A stretch of 64,000 bases of DNA from Pseudoduganella aquatica. Lineage in GTDB: Bacteria > Pseudomonadota > Gammaproteobacteria > Burkholderiales > Burkholderiaceae_D. The first letter of the stretch is position 1. The number at the start of each line of letters is the position of its first letter. The position numbers and the translations under genes were made by a program. This document shows, in pieces, positions 34,090 to 43,326 of this stretch. The DNA lies in the NCBI RefSeq assembly GCF_009857595.1, contig NZ_WWCU01000023.1:40063-104062 (forward strand). The letters run 5' to 3'. The notes under the pieces are model-generated. The model searched no databases. It saw nothing but the letters and a program-made list of their open reading frames with translations, and had not been told where the DNA came from.

Positions 34090-35313
34090 TTACATCGGGT
34101 GGTTGATCTGCATGATGTTGTAGCGGGCCAGTTCGGCTTCGCCTGCCGTGCCTTTCACGCCTTTGAGCGTGGTGATGGCGGCGGCTTTCTTGCCGGCGAT
34201 GGCTTGCGCCTGGCCGTAGTGCAGTTTCATCTCTTCAGGACGGCGGGCGGTGCCGAACTTGATCGCCTGGTCCATCAGTTTCAGGCCGGCGTCGCCTTTG
34301 CCTTCGCTGACCAGGGCGTAACCCATATTGGCCAGGCCGTCGGCGTCCTTGTTCTTGATCAGCTCGGCTTCGGAGGCGTCGCGCGCTTTTTTCAGGTCGG
34401 CGTCGGTCTTCACGGCCAGGTCTTTCAGGCGCTGGTGGCGGCCGGCGTCGGCGCCGGTGCCCAGCACGCCTTTTTTGTAGCCCTGCTCGATCACTTTCAG
34501 CGCTTCGGCCGGATTGGCCACTTGCAGCGCCAGCTGGCCCATTTCCATGTAGTCGTTCGGCTTGGCCAGCAGACCCAGTTGCAGTTTCAGGCGCAGCAGG
34601 TCCAGGTTCAGCGTGCTCGAGAAGCCAGGCTTGCCGACCACGCGGTTCAGCAGGTCAGCCCAGTAGCTGGTCTTCGGATAGCTGCCGGCCAGTTTTTCCA
34701 GGGTGGCGACGTAGCCGGCCTTGTCGTTCTGTTTCAGCTGGATATTGGCCAGCATCTGCAGATTGCCTTCGGACTGCTTGCCGCTCGCCTGCAGTTCCTT
34801 GGCCGCTTCGGCGAATTTGCCGCTGATGTAGTAGGTCTGGACCAGCAGGTCGTGCATTTGTGCATCGCCCGGGCTGTCTTTCAGCGCGCGCTGGATCCAG
34901 GTGATGGCTTTCGGGTAGTCCTTGGCGCGGTAGTAGATGCCGGCCAGGGCCTGGGTGAACTTCGGCGATTCGCCGGCGGACAGGCGGCCGGAGTTGACCA
35001 CGGCTTCAAACGCGCGGGCAGCGGTGTCGTTGTCGCCGGCGGCTGCGGCCGCCGAGGCGCGCACGCGCTCAATCTGGTATTTCTCGAATTCGGTTTTGCC
35101 ACCGACTGCGTCGGCTTCCTTCAGTTTGGCCAGCGCTTCCTTGTGCTTGCCGGAGCTCGTCAGCTTCTGTGCTTCCTGCAGCGGTTTGCCGACCGCGGCG
35201 CTGACGGCGTCAGCAGCGTAGGCAACCGAGGTCAAGCCGGTCAGCGGGGCGGCAGCGGTAAAACCGATGGCGGCCATCACCAGGCCGAGATGAGCGAGAC
35301 GAAACTTGGTCAT
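34090..35313 (-). CDS. Periplasmic TPR protein of the TonB operon
   Basis: A 407-residue exported protein with a signal peptide (about 1-34, ending VAYAAD) and a chain of tetratricopeptide-like helix pairs (KHKEALAKLKEADA, DYPKAITWIQRALKDSPGDAQMHDLL, KFAEAAKELQ). It has no enzyme motif. It is the last gene of a leftward operon with tonB, exbB and two exbD genes, 68 bases after exbD2 and followed by a strong terminator. Periplasmic TPR partners of TonB systems are known (for example TtpC in Vibrio is a TonB-system accessory), so a scaffold or coupling role is plausible but inferred. Confidence 0.85.
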   Translation of the reverse strand: MTKFRLAHLGLVMAAIGFTAAAPLTGLTSVAYAADAVSAAVGKPLQEAQKLTSSGKHKEALAKLKEADAVGGKTEFEKYQIERVRASAAAAAGDNDTAARAFEAVVNSGRLSAGESPKFTQALAGIYYRAKDYPKAITWIQRALKDSPGDAQMHDLLVQTYYISGKFAEAAKELQASGKQSEGNLQMLANIQLKQNDKAGYVATLEKLAGSYPKTSYWADLLNRVVGKPGFSSTLNLDLLRLKLQLGLLAKPNDYMEMGQLALQVANPAEALKVIEQGYKKGVLGTGADAGRHQRLKDLAVKTDADLKKARDASEAELIKNKDADGLANMGYALVSEGKGDAGLKLMDQAIKFGTARRPEEMKLHYGQAQAIAGKKAAAITTLKGVKGTAGEAELARYNIMQINHPM

Positions 35314-35381
35314 GAGGAAGTATTCTTTCTGTAGAAACGCAATAGGCAGGAAACCCTGCCTATTGCGATAAATAGTACGGA

Positions 35382-35810
35382 TTACTGGAACTGTTCGTTG
35401 CCGACCAGACCAATCTTGGTCACACCCAGGCGCTGGGCCGAAGCCATCACGCCTGCCACCGATTTGTACGACACCAGCTTGTTGGGGCGCAGATGCACCT
35501 CAGGCTGGTCAGCTTGCGCTGCCACGGCGGTCAGTTTCGATTCCAGGGTGGCGCGGTCGGGAACGACTGCGTTATCCCACAGGATCGTACCGTCGAAGTC
35601 GACGTCAATCGTAATCACAACCGGGTCCTTGGTAGGCGGCGGCGGGGTGCCGACCGGCATGTTCAAGTTCACCGAGTGATTGGCTTTTGGAATGGTGATG
35701 ATCAGCATGATGATCAGTACCAGCATGACGTCGATCAGCGGCGTCATGTTCATTTCCATCATTGGTTCCGGGTCCGCGCCTGCGGCCGGGGAACCGACAT
35801 TCATACTCAT
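35382..35810 (-). CDS. exbD: Biopolymer transport protein ExbD, paralogue 2
   Basis: A 142-residue protein taking the ATG at 35810, preceded by GGAAACACC. One transmembrane helix (about 22-43) carries the essential aspartate in MTPLIDVMLVLIIM. The periplasmic domain follows and contains a proline stretch (GTPPPPTKDP). It works with ExbB to use the proton gradient to drive TonB. It differs clearly from the ExbD encoded next to it, so it is a divergent paralogue, not a duplicate of recent date. Confidence 0.92.
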   Translation of the reverse strand: MSMNVGSPAAGADPEPMMEMNMTPLIDVMLVLIIMLIITIPKANHSVNLNMPVGTPPPPTKDPVVITIDVDFDGTILWDNAVVPDRATLESKLTAVAAQADQPEVHLRPNKLVSYKSVAGVMASAQRLGVTKIGLVGNEQFQ

Positions 35811-35891
35811 GGTGTTTCCTTTGTAGAAGGTGACTGGACCTGCCCCGGCCATGACGGCCGGCCGGGGCATCGAGGGTCTTGGGCCGAGGCC

Positions 35892-36317
35892 TTAACCCTT
35901 GTCAGGCGGTTCGGTGATGAAGCCGACCTTCTGGATACCAGCACGCTGAGTCGTGAAGATCACCTTGCCGATTGCTTCGTACTTGGTTTCTTGGTCACCA
36001 CGTACGTGCACTTCCGGCTGCGGCAGTTTCACGGCCTCTTTTTTCAGAAAATCGAACAACTCATTCGTGTCCGCCATTTTCTTTTGATTCCAGTAGATGT
36101 CGCCATCCTTGTTAACAACGATGTTGACGTCTTCCGGTTTGGTCTGAATTACCTGGTTGGTCTCTTCCGGCAGCTTGATCTTCTGCAGTTTGAGAACGAC
36201 CGGGCTCGTAATCAGAAAGATAATCAGCAGAACCAACATGATGTCCACGAGGGGCGTCGTGTTGATTTCTGACATTACCTGATCTTCTCCGCTATCGGAG
36301 CCTACGGACATCGACAT
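35892..36317 (-). CDS. exbD: Biopolymer transport protein ExbD, paralogue 1
   Basis: A 141-residue protein with the transmembrane aspartate in TTPLVDIMLVLLIIF (about 21-35) and a periplasmic domain (PEVHVRGDQETKYEAIGKV). It starts six bases after the exbB stop codon. The second exbD gene follows 81 bases later. Confidence 0.93.
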   Translation of the reverse strand: MSMSVGSDSGEDQVMSEINTTPLVDIMLVLLIIFLITSPVVLKLQKIKLPEETNQVIQTKPEDVNIVVNKDGDIYWNQKKMADTNELFDFLKKEAVKLPQPEVHVRGDQETKYEAIGKVIFTTQRAGIQKVGFITEPPDKG

Positions 36318-36322
36318 GGTTA

Positions 36323-37252
36323 TTATCCAATCTTTTTAGCGCCGCCGGCACGGATGGCCGAGTCAGCGGTCGACATGGCGCCGGAGATCAGCACGGAGTG
36401 CACGTCAGCCGAGAAGGCACGCACGTCTTCCATTGCGGACTTGTTACGACGCACCAGCCAGTTGTAGCCCAGAACGGCTGGAACTGCCACGAACAGACCG
36501 AAGGCGGTCATGATCAGTGCTTCACCCACAGGGCCTGCCACTTTGTCGATCGACGCGTTACCGGTCATGCCGATGTTGATCAGTGCATTGTAAATACCCC
36601 AAACGGTACCGAACAGACCGATGAACGGTGCGGTCGAACCCACGGTTGCCAGGAAGGACAGGCCGTCTTGCAGACGCGACTGAACTTTGTCCACAGCGCG
36701 CTGGATGGACATGGTTACCCAGGTCGACAGGTCGATTTGTTCCAGCAGGGCGCCGTCGTGGTGCGCGGTGGCCTTGGTGCCGGTTTCAGCGATGAAGCGG
36801 AATGGGGAACCGTCGGTCAGGGTGGCGGCGCCAGCTGCGATCGACGATGCTTTCCAGAACTTGGCAGCGGATTCTTTCGACTGCTTGAAGATCTTCATCT
36901 GGTCCAGCAGTTTGGTGACGATGATGTACCACGAACCCATCGACATGATGGTCAGGATGATCAGGGTGCCACGGGAAACGAAACCACCGTTCCAGACGGC
37001 TTCGAAGCCGAATGGGTTTTCTACTTCTTCATGGGTGCCGGCTGCTGCGGGTGCCGATGCTGCTGGAGCTGCTGCGTCTGCTGCTGGAGCTGCTGGAGCT
37101 GCCGCTGCATCCGCTGGAGCCGCTGCAGGTGCCGAAGCGGCTGCCGAGGCAGGCGCGTCAGCCATGGCTGGGGCGCTGACCAGAGCGGATGCTGCGGTCA
37201 CCGAGAACAGCACAGCGGCCAGTACAGCGGACAAACGGGTATTCTTAAACAT
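36323..37252 (-). CDS. exbB: MotA/TolQ/ExbB proton channel family protein
   Basis: A 309-residue member with a signal-like N-terminus and an alanine/proline-rich segment (about 30-70) that is not part of the core fold. Three transmembrane helices follow (around 90-112, 205-230 and 245-270). The family core GSTAPFIGLFGTVWGIYNALI and the later VGEALIMTAFGLFVAVPAVLGYN are present. It forms the proton channel with ExbD. Extended ExbB proteins of this type occur in other Oxalobacteraceae. Confidence 0.93.
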   Translation of the reverse strand: MFKNTRLSAVLAAVLFSVTAASALVSAPAMADAPASAAASAPAAAPADAAAAPAAPAADAAAPAASAPAAAGTHEEVENPFGFEAVWNGGFVSRGTLIILTIMSMGSWYIIVTKLLDQMKIFKQSKESAAKFWKASSIAAGAATLTDGSPFRFIAETGTKATAHHDGALLEQIDLSTWVTMSIQRAVDKVQSRLQDGLSFLATVGSTAPFIGLFGTVWGIYNALINIGMTGNASIDKVAGPVGEALIMTAFGLFVAVPAVLGYNWLVRRNKSAMEDVRAFSADVHSVLISGAMSTADSAIRAGGAKKIG

Positions 37253-37333
37253 GCTTCCTCCAAATTGATAAAATAATCAGTTCGCTGAAATGTCAACGAA
37301 GTACTAAGTGGGACGTAACTGCTGCCCCGGTTT

Positions 37334-37996
37334 TTATTCCAGCGTCCAGACGTATTGCATTTGCATCCACGCTTGCTCCGGCTTGCCGTCGGTCATGCCA
37401 GGCTTGAAACGGCACTTGGAAATACCCGCGATTGCGGCTTTGTCCAAATCCCTGAAGCCACTGGATTTCACTAATTTGGATTCGACGACATGGCCGTCTA
37501 CACCAATCAGGAACGATAACGTTACCGTACCGGTTTCTTCATTGCGCAGGGAGGATTTAGGCCACTCTGGTTTTGCGCAAGTGTTGAAGTCGGCTACTGC
37601 AGGCACGTGTACCGATTTTGCAGGCGGCGCTGGCGGTGCTGGCGGTGCAGCTGGCGGCGCTTTCTGCAACTCGTTCGTCGCAGGTTTCACGTTGGTCGCG
37701 TTAGCGATAACGTTCTGCTGCGGCGGCGGCTGCTGCACGTTCACCTCAACCGGAGGAATGAAGGGCGGTGGTGGTGCCTTCATCTCTGGTGGTGGTGGCG
37801 GTGGCGGCAGTTCTTTTGGAGGAGGTGGTGCCACTTCCTCGATGATCTTGGTTTCTACGGGTTCGACCATTTTGGCGACCAGGCGTTTGCCCAGACCCGA
37901 CACGATCCCGTACGCAACCAGGATGTGCAACAAGACCACGACGGTTATGCCAGTCAGATTCTTCTTGGCGTCCTTCTCGTTATGCGTGAAATTCAT
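37334..37996 (-). CDS. tonB: Energy transducer TonB
   Basis: A 220-residue protein from the ATG at 37996 (a TTG codon 21 bases upstream is possible). It has one N-terminal membrane helix (about 10-30), a long proline-rich periplasmic spacer (PPPPKELPPPPPPPE type, about 48-80, then PPAAPPAPPAPPA) and a C-terminal TonB domain (GTVTLSFLIGVDGHVVESKLVKSSG and ending in MQYVWTLE). It transmits energy from ExbB/ExbD to outer-membrane receptors. It is the first gene of the operon. Confidence 0.95.
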   Translation of the reverse strand: MNFTHNEKDAKKNLTGITVVVLLHILVAYGIVSGLGKRLVAKMVEPVETKIIEEVAPPPPKELPPPPPPPEMKAPPPPFIPPVEVNVQQPPPQQNVIANATNVKPATNELQKAPPAAPPAPPAPPAKSVHVPAVADFNTCAKPEWPKSSLRNEETGTVTLSFLIGVDGHVVESKLVKSSGFRDLDKAAIAGISKCRFKPGMTDGKPEQAWMQMQYVWTLE

Positions 37997-38085
37997 GCCT
38001 GCTTTCTCCAATACCAACTCTTTTGTACTACCTCGAACCCCGTTATGGCGACAAAAAGCTCCAGCCGCATCCGGGACGTCGGCGA

Positions 38086-38091
38086 ATTATA
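38086..38091 (-). promoter_or_regulatory. Candidate -10 element of the tonB operon
   Basis: Leftward TATAAT, preceded by TG, lies about 90 bases before the tonB start codon. The -35 region is weak (ATGTAA at 17-base spacing), so an activator may be needed. No Fur-box palindrome is seen near it. Confidence 0.45.
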
Positions 38092-38427
38092 CATACGAAT
38101 CCTTCAATTTACATAGAATTTTGATCCCTAAAACCGGTTAAATTTCATGTGCTTAGCGCCGTTTTTCGCCTTGCTGCTGCACCGTTCTGGCACAAAAAGC
38201 AAGACTTCCCGGCACGTTTTTGGGGAGTAATTTTCGACCCCTTCACGATGTTTATTTTTCCGCCGAAAAACGGAATTAAATGTCGGAATTGGTCAGGCCA
38301 GCCGTGCAAAAGTTGGTGCGTGCCGTTGCTGATGTGCAACTCAAGCGCGTTCGCCATATGAATAGTATAGAAGAATTTCACAGACTAGCGCCCGTTAAGG
38401 CAGTCTTAAATATTGTTCTATCTATAT

Positions 38428-38454
38428 GCGTTCCGCGGCGGCGGCGCGGAACGC
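38428..38454 (-). terminator. Stem-loop after the spoVR gene
   Basis: GCGTTCCGCG, a seven-base loop, CGCGGAACGC: a perfect 10-bp stem 35 bases after the spoVR stop codon, with a second small stem at 38466-38480 (GGGGCG/CGCCCC). No T-run follows, so it is a candidate terminator or 3'-end stabiliser. Confidence 0.5.
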
Positions 38455-38488
38455 GGGCAGGGGACGGGGCGCGGCGCCCCGGAGGCGT

Positions 38489-40027
38489 TCAGCCGCCGCG
38501 GTTGCGCTTCTCACGCTTGACTTCCAGCGTGTTAATAACATGGCCATGCGGGTCCACTGTTTCCAGGTGGACATCGAAGCCCCACAGCCGCGCCACGTGC
38601 TTGAGCACCTCGTTGGCCTGCTGGTTCAGCGGGCGGCGGTTGAACTGGGTGTGGCGCAAGGTCAGGGCGCGGTCGTCGCGGGTGTTGACCGACCAGACCT
38701 GGATATTCGGCTCGCGGTTGCCCAGGTTGTACTGTTCGGCCAGCTGCTGGCGCACGTAGCGGTAGCCCAGCTCGTCGTGGATGGCCGAGACGTTGAGCTT
38801 TTCGTTCTTGTCGTCGTCCAGCACGGCGAAGAAGTGGAACTCGCGTATCAGGCGCGGCGACAGGTACTGGGCGATAAAGCTTTCGTCCTTGAAATTGCGC
38901 ATGGCGAAGTCCAGCGTCTTGCGCCAGTCGCTGCCGGCGATGTCGGGGAACCATTCGCGGTCCTCGTCCGTCGGGTGCTCGCAGATGCGGCGGATGTCGG
39001 TCATCATCGCGAAACCGAGCGCATAAGGGTTGATCCCGCTGTAATAGGGGCTGTGCACCGGCGGCTGGAACACCACGTTGGTATGGCTCTTGAGGAACTC
39101 CATCATGAAGCCCTCGGCCACCACGCCCTCGTCGTACAACTGGTTCAGGATGGTGTAGTGCCAGAACGTGGCCCAGCCCTCGTTCATCACCTGGGTCTGG
39201 CGCTGCGGGTAGAAGTACTGGCTGATCTTGCGCACGATGCGCACCATCTCGCGCTGCCAGGGTTCCAGCAGCGGCGCGTACTTCTCTATAAAGTACAGCA
39301 GGTTCTCTTCCGGCTCGGGCGGGAAGCGCGGCATGGGCTTGTCGATCTCCTCCTCGTCGCGCCGCGGCAGGGTGCGCCACAGCTCGTTGATCTGCGACTG
39401 CAGGTAGGCTTCGCGCTCCTTCTGCTTCTGCTGCTCCTGGAACAGCGACAGCTTGGCTGGCCGCTTGTAGCGGTCCACGCCGTAGTTCTGGATGGCGTGG
39501 CAGGAGTCCAGCAGCAGCTCGACCGCGTCGATGCCGTGGCGCTGCTCGCATTCGGCGATGTAGTTCTTGGCGAACACCATGTAGTCGACGATGGCCTCGG
39601 CGTCGGTCCAGGTGCGGAACAGGTAGTTGCCTTTGAAGAAAGAATTGTGGCCGTAGGCCGCGTGCGCGATCACCAGCGCCTGCATGGTCAGGCTGTTCTC
39701 CTCCATTAAATAGGCGATGCAGGGATCGGAGTTGATGACGATTTCGTAGGCCAGCCCCATCTGGCCGCGCTTGTAGCCTTTTTCGGTGGACAGGAAGTGC
39801 TTGCCGAAGGACCAGTGGTTGTAGGACACCGGCATGCCGACCGAGGTGTAGGCGTCCATCATCTGCTCGGCGGTGATGATCTCGAGCTGGTTGGGGTAGG
39901 TGTCCAGGCCGAAGTTGTGCGCCACGCGCCGGATTTCCTCGTGCGCCTGCTCGATCAGTTCAAACGTCCATTCGGACTGCTCGGGCAGGGCGCGCGGATG
40001 CGGTGGCCGTTTAGTCATCTGGTTCAT
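38489..40027 (-). CDS. SpoVR family protein
   Basis: A 512-residue cytoplasmic protein of the SpoVR/YcgB family. It shows YPNQLEIITAEQMMDAYTSVGMPVSYNHWSFGK near residues 45-75 (split here: ITAEQMMDAYTS, then GMPVSYNHWSFG), the conserved IVINSDPCIAYLMEEN, AHAAYGHNSFFKGNYLF and VMNEGWATFWHYTI. The biochemical role is unknown; in Bacillus it affects spore cortex formation and in enterobacteria it belongs to the RpoS stress regulon. It is the last gene of the prkA-yeaH-spoVR cluster, as in Escherichia coli. Confidence 0.94.
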   Translation of the reverse strand: MNQMTKRPPHPRALPEQSEWTFELIEQAHEEIRRVAHNFGLDTYPNQLEIITAEQMMDAYTSVGMPVSYNHWSFGKHFLSTEKGYKRGQMGLAYEIVINSDPCIAYLMEENSLTMQALVIAHAAYGHNSFFKGNYLFRTWTDAEAIVDYMVFAKNYIAECEQRHGIDAVELLLDSCHAIQNYGVDRYKRPAKLSLFQEQQKQKEREAYLQSQINELWRTLPRRDEEEIDKPMPRFPPEPEENLLYFIEKYAPLLEPWQREMVRIVRKISQYFYPQRQTQVMNEGWATFWHYTILNQLYDEGVVAEGFMMEFLKSHTNVVFQPPVHSPYYSGINPYALGFAMMTDIRRICEHPTDEDREWFPDIAGSDWRKTLDFAMRNFKDESFIAQYLSPRLIREFHFFAVLDDDKNEKLNVSAIHDELGYRYVRQQLAEQYNLGNREPNIQVWSVNTRDDRALTLRHTQFNRRPLNQQANEVLKHVARLWGFDVHLETVDPHGHVINTLEVKREKRNRGG

Positions 40028-40049
40028 ACGTGTGCCTTAATGCGCCCGC

Positions 40050-41318
40050 TTATTTGGGCTGCTTTTTGAACAGTTCGCGGAACACCGGATAGATGTCGGC
40101 CGGCGTGACGATTTTCTGCATGGCGAAGTGGGGGTGCAGGTCCGGCACCTGGGCGTACTGCTCCCACAGGTTCTGCGGCGGCCCGTCCGTGATCTCGACA
40201 TAGGTGTAGTACTGCACCTTGGGCATGATGGTGTTGACCAGCAGCTGCTTGCACAGCAGCGAGTCGTTGTCCCAGTTGTCGCCGTCCGAGGCCTGGGCCA
40301 CGTAGCTGTTCCACTGGCCGGCGCCGTAGCGTTCGTCGAGCACCTTGTTGAGCAGGTGCAGCGCCGAGGACACCACCGTGCCGCCCGATTCGCGCGAGTG
40401 GAAGAATTCGTCCTCGCTGACCTCGGCCGCCGCCGTGTGGTGGCGGATGAAGACCACGTCGATCTTGTCGTACACGCGCTTGAGGAAAAGGTAGAGCAGG
40501 ATGAAGAAGCGCTTGGCGGTGTCCTTGCGGCTCTCGTCCATGGAGCCGGACACGTCCATGATGCAGAACATCACCGCCTGCGTCATCGGCTTGGGCACCT
40601 TGATGCGGTTGCTGTAGCGCAGGTCGAAGGGGTCGATATAGGGGATGGCCAGCAGCCGCGTGTGCAGGTGGTGGATCAGCTTGCGCAGCTCGACCACGTT
40701 GGGGTCTTCCATGGGCGCGCCCGCCTCGAGCAGGGCCTGCAGTTCCAGCTCCGCCTCGTGCAGGCGCTTGCGCGAGCTGCCGCCGACGGCGATGCGCCGG
40801 CCCAGCGCGCCGCGCAGCGAGCGCAGCACGTGGATATTGGACGGCGTGCCGGACACGGTGTAGCCGGCGCGCTGGTTCTTGAACTCGGTGGTGGCGGTGA
40901 GCTGGGTCTTGACCAGGTTGGGCAGTTCCAGGTCCTCGAAGAAGTAGTTCATGAATTCTTCGCGCGACAGCTCGAAGATGAAGTCGTCTTCCGAGGTCTG
41001 GTCGCTATTGCCGGCCTTGCCGCGCCCGGAGCCGCCGCCGCCCTTGGGCCGCGCGATCTGGTCGCCCTTCAGGTATTCCTGGTTGCCCGGGTTGATCACT
41101 TCCCACACGCCGCCATGGGCATGGCCGAACGAGGGCTCGTTCACGTCCTTGACGGGAATCGACACTTTTTCGCCATTTTCAACATCGGTGATGGAGCGGC
41201 CCTTGATGGCCCGTCCCACCGCGTCCTTGATCTGGCCTTTGTAACGGCGCAAGAAGCGTTCGCGGTTCACTGCGGACTTGTTCTTGCCTTGCAAACGACG
41301 GTCAATGAGGTAAGTCAA
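40050..41318 (-). CDS. YeaH/YhbH family (DUF444) protein
   Basis: A 422-residue protein. The N-terminal half opens with RRLQGKNKSAVNRERFLRRYKGQIKDAV, a basic coiled segment, then a glycine-rich linker (ARPKGGGGSGRGKAGNS). The C-terminal half is a von Willebrand A-like domain with the metal-binding site DVSGSMDESRKD. It is a companion of the PrkA kinase and SpoVR, with no defined activity. It lies 85 bases after prkA and 22 bases before spoVR. Confidence 0.94.
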   Translation of the reverse strand: MTYLIDRRLQGKNKSAVNRERFLRRYKGQIKDAVGRAIKGRSITDVENGEKVSIPVKDVNEPSFGHAHGGVWEVINPGNQEYLKGDQIARPKGGGGSGRGKAGNSDQTSEDDFIFELSREEFMNYFFEDLELPNLVKTQLTATTEFKNQRAGYTVSGTPSNIHVLRSLRGALGRRIAVGGSSRKRLHEAELELQALLEAGAPMEDPNVVELRKLIHHLHTRLLAIPYIDPFDLRYSNRIKVPKPMTQAVMFCIMDVSGSMDESRKDTAKRFFILLYLFLKRVYDKIDVVFIRHHTAAAEVSEDEFFHSRESGGTVVSSALHLLNKVLDERYGAGQWNSYVAQASDGDNWDNDSLLCKQLLVNTIMPKVQYYTYVEITDGPPQNLWEQYAQVPDLHPHFAMQKIVTPADIYPVFRELFKKQPK

Positions 41319-41403
41319 AGTGCCTCCTGCTGCTACATAATTTCCGGCGTCGGGGCAGGGCGGCTGTTGGGCCGTCCCTTCCTCGTATTATCGCACCGCC
41401 GGC

Positions 41404-43326
41404 TTAGGATGACTTCCTCACGCGCAGATACCACTCGCACAGCAAGCGCACCTGCTTCGCGGTGTAGCCCTTCTCCACCATGCGCGCCACGAAGTCGGCG
41501 TGCTTGTTGGCGTCCTCGGCGCTGGCCTTGGCGTTGAAGGAGATCACCGGCAGCAGTTCCTCGGTGTTGGAGAACATTTTCTTCTCGATCACGGTGCGGA
41601 ACTTCTCGTAGCTGGTCCAGGCCGGATTCTTGCCGCCGTTGTTGGCGCGCGCGCGCAGCCCGAAGTTGACGATCTCGTTGCGGAAGTCTTTCGGGTTGGA
41701 AATCCCGGCCGGCTTCTCGATCTTCTCCAGCTCGTTGTTCAGCGATTCGCGGTCGAAGCTTTCGCCGGTGTCCGGGTCGCGGTATTCCTGGTCCTGTATC
41801 CAGAAGTCGGCAAAGGTCACGTAGCGGTCGAAGATGTTCTGGCCGTACTCGGAATAGCTTTCCAGGTAGGCGGTCTGGATCTCCTTGCCGATGAACTCCA
41901 CATAGCGCTGCGCCAGGTGCTCTTTTATATAGGAGAAGTATTTCTGCTCGGTCTCGGGGGGGAACTGCTCGCGCTCGACCTGCTGCTCCAGCACATATAA
42001 GAGGTGCACCGGGTTGGCGGCCACTTCCGTGGTGTCGAAGTTGAACACCTTGGACAGGATCTTGAAGGCGAAGCGCGTCGACAGCCCGCTCATGCCCTCG
42101 TCCACGCCGGCGTAGTCCACGTATTCATGGATGGACTTGGCTTTGGGATCGGTGTCCTTCAGGTTTTCGCCGTCGTACACCAGCATCTTGCTGAAGACGG
42201 AGGAGTTTTCCGGATCCTTCAGGCGCGACAGGATGGCGAACTGCGCCATCATCTTCAGCGTGCCGGGCGCGCACGGCGCTTTCTCCAGCGAGGAGTTGAC
42301 CAGCAGCTTGTCGTAGATCTTGATCTCGTCGGTCACGCGCAGGCAGTACGGCACCTTGACGATATAGATACGGTCAAGGAATGCCTCGTTGTTGCGGTTG
42401 TTCTTGAAGGCCTTCCACTCGGACTCGTTGGAGTGGGCCAGGATGATGCCGTCGAAGGGGATGGCGCCGAAGCCTTCCGTGCCCTTGTAGTTGCCTTCCT
42501 GGGTGGCGGTCAGCAGCGGGTGCAGCACCTTGATGGGCGCCTTGAACATCTCGACGAATTCCATCAGGCCCTGGTTGGCCAGGCACAGGCCGCCGGAGTA
42601 GCTGTAGGCGTCCGGATCGTCCTGGGCGTAGTCTTCCAGCTTGCGGATGTCGACCTTGCCCACCAGCGAGGAAATGTCCTGGTTGTTCTCGTCGCCCGGC
42701 TCGGTTTTCGAAATGGCGATCTGCTTCAGGATGGACGGGTAGCGCTTGACCACGCGGAACTGGTTGATGTCGCCGTTGAATTCATGCAGGCGCTTCACCG
42801 CCCAGGGGCTGGGAATGTTGCGCAGGTAGCGGCGCGGGATGCCGTAGTCTTCCTCCAGTATGGTGCCGTCCTCGGCCTCGTTGAACAGGCCCAGCGGCGA
42901 CTCGTTCACGGGCGAGCCTTTCAGGCAGTAGAAGGGCACCTGTTCCATCAGCGACTTGAGCTTCTCGGCGATGGAGGACTTGCCGCCGCCTACCGGGCCG
43001 AGCAGGTAGAGGATCTGCTTGCGCTCCTCCAGCCCCTGCGCGGCGTGGCGGAAGAAGGACACCACTTGCTCGATCACTTCCTCGGTGCCGTAGAACTCGC
43101 GGAACGCCGGATAAATCTTGATGACCTTGTTGGCGAAAATGCGGGACAGGCGCGTATCGTTGCGCGTGTCGACCAGCGTGGGTTCGCCGATGGCGGCCAG
43201 CATGCGCTCGGGCGCGGTGGCGTAAGTAAGCCGGTCTTTTTTGCAAAGCGCCAGATACTCCGTCATTGACATTTCTTCTTCCTTGGTGCGCTCGTACCGT
43301 GCTGCGTAGTTGTCAAAAATGGTCAT
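41404..43326 (-). CDS. prkA: PrkA family serine protein kinase
   Basis: A 640-residue AAA-type kinase, starting at the ATG at 43326 behind AAAGGACATTCAA; the frame is open 17 codons further without a ribosome site. Walker A is LLGPVGGGKSSIAEKL around residue 104-119, and the AAA core continues with DGIILAHSNESEWKAF. The C-terminal PrkA kinase-like domain includes WIQDQEYRDPDTGESFDRE and NPKDFRNEIVNFGLRAR. It phosphorylates proteins on serine in the stress response and is cotranscribed with yeaH and spoVR. Confidence 0.95.
   Translation of the reverse strand: MTIFDNYAARYERTKEEEMSMTEYLALCKKDRLTYATAPERMLAAIGEPTLVDTRNDTRLSRIFANKVIKIYPAFREFYGTEEVIEQVVSFFRHAAQGLEERKQILYLLGPVGGGKSSIAEKLKSLMEQVPFYCLKGSPVNESPLGLFNEAEDGTILEEDYGIPRRYLRNIPSPWAVKRLHEFNGDINQFRVVKRYPSILKQIAISKTEPGDENNQDISSLVGKVDIRKLEDYAQDDPDAYSYSGGLCLANQGLMEFVEMFKAPIKVLHPLLTATQEGNYKGTEGFGAIPFDGIILAHSNESEWKAFKNNRNNEAFLDRIYIVKVPYCLRVTDEIKIYDKLLVNSSLEKAPCAPGTLKMMAQFAILSRLKDPENSSVFSKMLVYDGENLKDTDPKAKSIHEYVDYAGVDEGMSGLSTRFAFKILSKVFNFDTTEVAANPVHLLYVLEQQVEREQFPPETEQKYFSYIKEHLAQRYVEFIGKEIQTAYLESYSEYGQNIFDRYVTFADFWIQDQEYRDPDTGESFDRESLNNELEKIEKPAGISNPKDFRNEIVNFGLRARANNGGKNPAWTSYEKFRTVIEKKMFSNTEELLPVISFNAKASAEDANKHADFVARMVEKGYTAKQVRLLCEWYLRVRKSS

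Larger units (their letters stand above)
38018..38488. other. Intergenic region: tonB promoter side and SpoVR 3' end
   Basis: This 470-base gap is AT-richer than its surroundings. It holds the tonB promoter and, at its right end, two GC-rich hairpins. Short open frames on both strands have no ribosome site, no conserved look and poor composition, so I call no gene here. Confidence 0.6.

Noticed and set aside
38145..38381. Short open frames between tonB and spoVR
   Set aside because: No ribosome site, no hydrophobic or domain pattern, and the region is better explained as the tonB promoter.
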